From contig JAODMA010000038.1 in the NCBI GenBank assembly GCA_025464545.1, positions 1-6,433 of the forward strand: a stretch of DNA of 6,433 nt, read 5' to 3'. Both the position numbers and the translations under genes were made by a program. The notes under the pieces are model-generated. The model saw only the letters and a list, made by a program, of their open reading frames with translations. It made no database searches and had not been told where the DNA came from. Numbering within the stretch: position 1 is the stretch's first letter; every line of letters begins with the position of its first letter. Origin of the DNA: Arthrobacter sp. Its GTDB lineage: Bacteria > Actinomycetota > Actinomycetes > Actinomycetales > Micrococcaceae. This document shows positions 4,854 to 6,433 of the stretch, in pieces.

Positions 4854-5627
4854 CTACTCCACGGTGTCGGCCAACGTACCAAGGTACAGCTGGATGACCT
4901 TGGGATCCTTCATGAGCTCCCGCCCCGTGCCGGTGTAGGCATCCTTGCCCTGGTCAAGGACATAGCCGCGGTCGCAGATCTGCAGGCAGCGGCGCGCATT
5001 CTGCTCCACCATGATCACGGAGACGCCGGCCCGGTTGATCTCATGGACCCGGAGGAAGGTCTCATCCTGTTTGACAGGGGAGAGGCCTGCTGAGGGCTCA
5101 TCGAGCAGCAACACGGCCGGGTCCATCATCAGGGCACGACCCATGGCGACCATCTGCCGCTCACCGCCGGAGAGCGAGCCGGCCCGCTGGGCGCGCCGCT
5201 TGCCCAGCTCCGGGAACAGGCTCGTGACGAAGTCGAACCGCTCGGAGAAGTCCTTGGGCCGCTGGAACATGCCCATCTGCAGGTTTTCCTCGATGGTCAG
5301 GGTGGCGAACACGTTGTTGTTCTGCGGCACGAAGCCGACGCCCTTGCTGACCAGCTTGTTGGCCTTCAGTCCGGTGATGTCCTGGCCGCGGACCACAACC
5401 GAACCGGAGTGGACTTTGACGAGGCCGAACATCGCCTTGAGCAGGGTCGACTTGCCGGCCCCGTTCGGTCCGATGATGCCGATCAGCTCACCCTTGCGGG
5501 CTTCGATGCTGCAGCCGTTGAGGATGTTGACACCGGGGAGGTACCCGGCCACCAGGTTGGTGACCTTGACGACGGAATTTTCATCGTGCACGGGCTGTGC
5601 GGCGGGGGCCGCGCTGGTGGCGCTCAT
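4854..5627 (-). CDS. livF: Branched-chain amino acid ABC transporter ATP-binding protein LivF
   Basis: This is one of the two cytoplasmic ATPases that power the LivHM channel. The 257-residue product shows all ABC elements in order: Walker A GPNGAGKST (53-61), Q-loop Gln102 in VPQNNNVF, signature LSGGE (152-156), Walker B VLLLDE (172-177) and D-loop SAGL (179-182). The switch position reads VEQN (Gln209) where most ABC ATPases, including LivG, have His; this is a known trait of the LivF subfamily and helps separate it from LivG. An N-terminal stretch of about 17 residues (Ala/Pro/Ser-rich) precedes the usual start of the fold. The ATG overlaps the livG stop as ATGA. A ribosome binding site, GAGAAGGA, lies 6 nt upstream (plus-strand 5634-5641), inside the last codons of livG. 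The protein ends DTVE at a TAG. Confidence 0.95.
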   Translation of the reverse strand: MSATSAAPAAQPVHDENSVVKVTNLVAGYLPGVNILNGCSIEARKGELIGIIGPNGAGKSTLLKAMFGLVKVHSGSVVVRGQDITGLKANKLVSKGVGFVPQNNNVFATLTIEENLQMGMFQRPKDFSERFDFVTSLFPELGKRRAQRAGSLSGGERQMVAMGRALMMDPAVLLLDEPSAGLSPVKQDETFLRVHEINRAGVSVIMVEQNARRCLQICDRGYVLDQGKDAYTGTGRELMKDPKVIQLYLGTLADTVE

Positions 5628-6433
5628 TCGGTGTCCTTCTCTCGGCGGTTCGGCTCCTCGACGCTGCGCCTGCCGCGCACGGGGCCGTTGCTGACCGGAC
5701 CGGTCGGCTCTCCGGCCTCGGCGGCGACGACGTCGAGGGAGATGATGCCGGCGTTTTCGGTGCCGACAATCGATTCCTCGTCAGCCACGAGCTCAGCTGC
5801 GAGCTCCTTGATGCCTTCCGAGTCACCCAGGTCCACGTCGTGGTGGGCGCCCAGGTAGGCGTCAATCACGGCGGGGTTCTTCATGACCTCCGCGGGCGGG
5901 CCTTCGGCCACGATCTTGCCCTCGGCCATCACGACGACCCAGTCGGCGATATGGCGGACCATGTTCATGTCGTGCTCAACGAACAGCACGGTCATTCCCT
6001 CGGCCTTGAGGTTCTTGATGTGGTCCAGCAGCGACTGCGTCAGCGCCGGATTGACCCCGGCCATCGGCTCGTCCAGCATGACCAGCTTGGGCCGGACCAT
6101 CAGGGACCGGGCCATTTCGAGCAGCTTGCGCTGGCCGCCGGAAAGCGACGCCGCGTAGTCGTCCTTCTTCGCGTCCAGCTTGAACTTCTCCAGCAGAACA
6201 TCGGCCTGGGCGGAGATTTCCTTCTCCCGGCCGCCCCAGATGCCTTTGAAGAGGGCCTTCGACAGCCGTTCGCCGGGCTGGTTGGAGCCGCCCAGGCGCA
6301 TGTTTTCCATCACGGTGAGCTTGCCCATGACCTTGGTCAGCTGGAAGGTACGGACCATGCCCATCCGGGCGACCTTGTACGGGGAGACTCCGGCGATGCT
6401 CTGGCCCTCGAACTGCCACTTGCCCGAGTTGGG
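5624..6433 (-). CDS. livG: Branched-chain amino acid ABC transporter ATP-binding protein LivG (5' part outside window)
   Basis: This is the second ATPase of the importer, pairing with LivF. The frame stays open to the window edge: upstream of the ATG at 6364 the translation continues as GKWQFEGQSIAGVSPYKVAR, which fits the LivG segment before the conserved RTFQ. That ATG is therefore internal, and Walker A lies beyond the window. Visible landmarks are MVRTFQLTKVMGKLTVMENM (Q-loop), signature LSGGQRKLLEMARSL (LSGGQ at 6131-6145), Walker B VMLDEP (6065-6082) and switch His in FVEHDMN (about 5969-5977), followed by the family end AYLG. Instead of stopping there, the protein runs on for 74 residues, acidic then Gly/Pro-rich and finally charged (RREKDTE). 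The usual family length is about 255 residues, so this tail is an addition. The stop overlaps the livF start by 4 bp, so the two are translationally coupled. LivH and LivM are probably upstream. Confidence 0.94.
   Translation of the reverse strand, partial: PNSGKWQFEGQSIAGVSPYKVARMGMVRTFQLTKVMGKLTVMENMRLGGSNQPGERLSKALFKGIWGGREKEISAQADVLLEKFKLDAKKDDYAASLSGGQRKLLEMARSLMVRPKLVMLDEPMAGVNPALTQSLLDHIKNLKAEGMTVLFVEHDMNMVRHIADWVVVMAEGKIVAEGPPAEVMKNPAVIDAYLGAHHDVDLGDSEGIKELAAELVADEESIVGTENAGIISLDVVAAEAGEPTGPVSNGPVRGRRSVEEPNRREKDTE
5634..5641 (-). promoter_or_regulatory. livF ribosome binding site within livG
   Basis: On the minus strand GAGAAGGA lies 6 nt before the livF ATG and is read in livG as part of the codons for Glu-Lys-Asp. 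Together with the ATGA overlap it supports coupled synthesis of the two ATPases. Confidence 0.8.

Noticed and set aside
3284..4882. 532-codon minus-strand frame opposite livJ
   Set aside because: It is a Gly/Val-rich shadow frame without motifs, crossing the livJ terminator and overlapping the end of livF.
5624..6364. LivG as a complete 246-residue protein starting at 6364
   Set aside because: The frame stays open with LivG-like sequence to the window edge and Walker A is missing, so the true start is outside the window.

Overview
This window comes from a high-GC Gram-positive bacterium, most likely an actinobacterium of the Arthrobacter/Pseudarthrobacter type. That is inferred from the strongly G/C-ending codons, a tRNA gene without encoded CCA, the lipoprotein style of the transport protein, TANNNT-type -10 boxes, and two genes that look leaderless. 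The genus is an inference; the actinobacterial assignment is fairly safe. No mobile element, CRISPR array or phage gene is visible.

Layout: (1) Positions 1-290 hold the C-terminal end of a plus-strand gene whose product is anchored by one transmembrane segment. (2) Positions 325-1779 encode a complete type II NADH dehydrogenase (ndh), closed by a strong GC-rich hairpin. (3) Positions 1939-2883 encode a two-domain protein, an ACT_3/DUF2241-like ligand-binding domain fused to a GNAT acetyltransferase. (4) Positions 2927-3000 hold a tRNA-Leu(UAA) gene with a leucine-type D arm but a short 5-nt variable loop. (5) Positions 3001-3277 form a signal-rich intergenic region: a post-tRNA hairpin, a CRP-like operator, a second palindrome, a promoter and a potentially structured 5' leader. 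(6) Positions 3278-4627 encode a LivJ-type branched-chain amino acid binding lipoprotein, followed by a textbook terminator. (7) On the minus strand, converging on it, lie livF (4854-5627) and the 3' part of livG (5624-6433, 5' end outside the window), translationally coupled by an ATGA overlap.

The right half is one functional unit, an ABC importer of the branched-chain amino acid family (LivJ receptor plus LivG and LivF ATPases). The permeases LivH and LivM are presumably upstream of livG beyond the window. The binding protein is on the opposite strand, tail-to-tail with the ATPase operon, so it has its own promoter and apparently its own control. The left half is ordinary respiratory metabolism plus a putative amino-acid-sensing acetyltransferase. 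A tRNA for leucine and an ACT-domain protein beside a leucine-family transporter suggests an amino-acid theme, but that link is speculative.

No clearly new multi-gene system is visible. The items most worth a second look are the hybrid architecture of the tRNA, the ACT-GNAT fusion, the layered livJ control region, the paired leaderless starts, and the long C-terminal tail on LivG.
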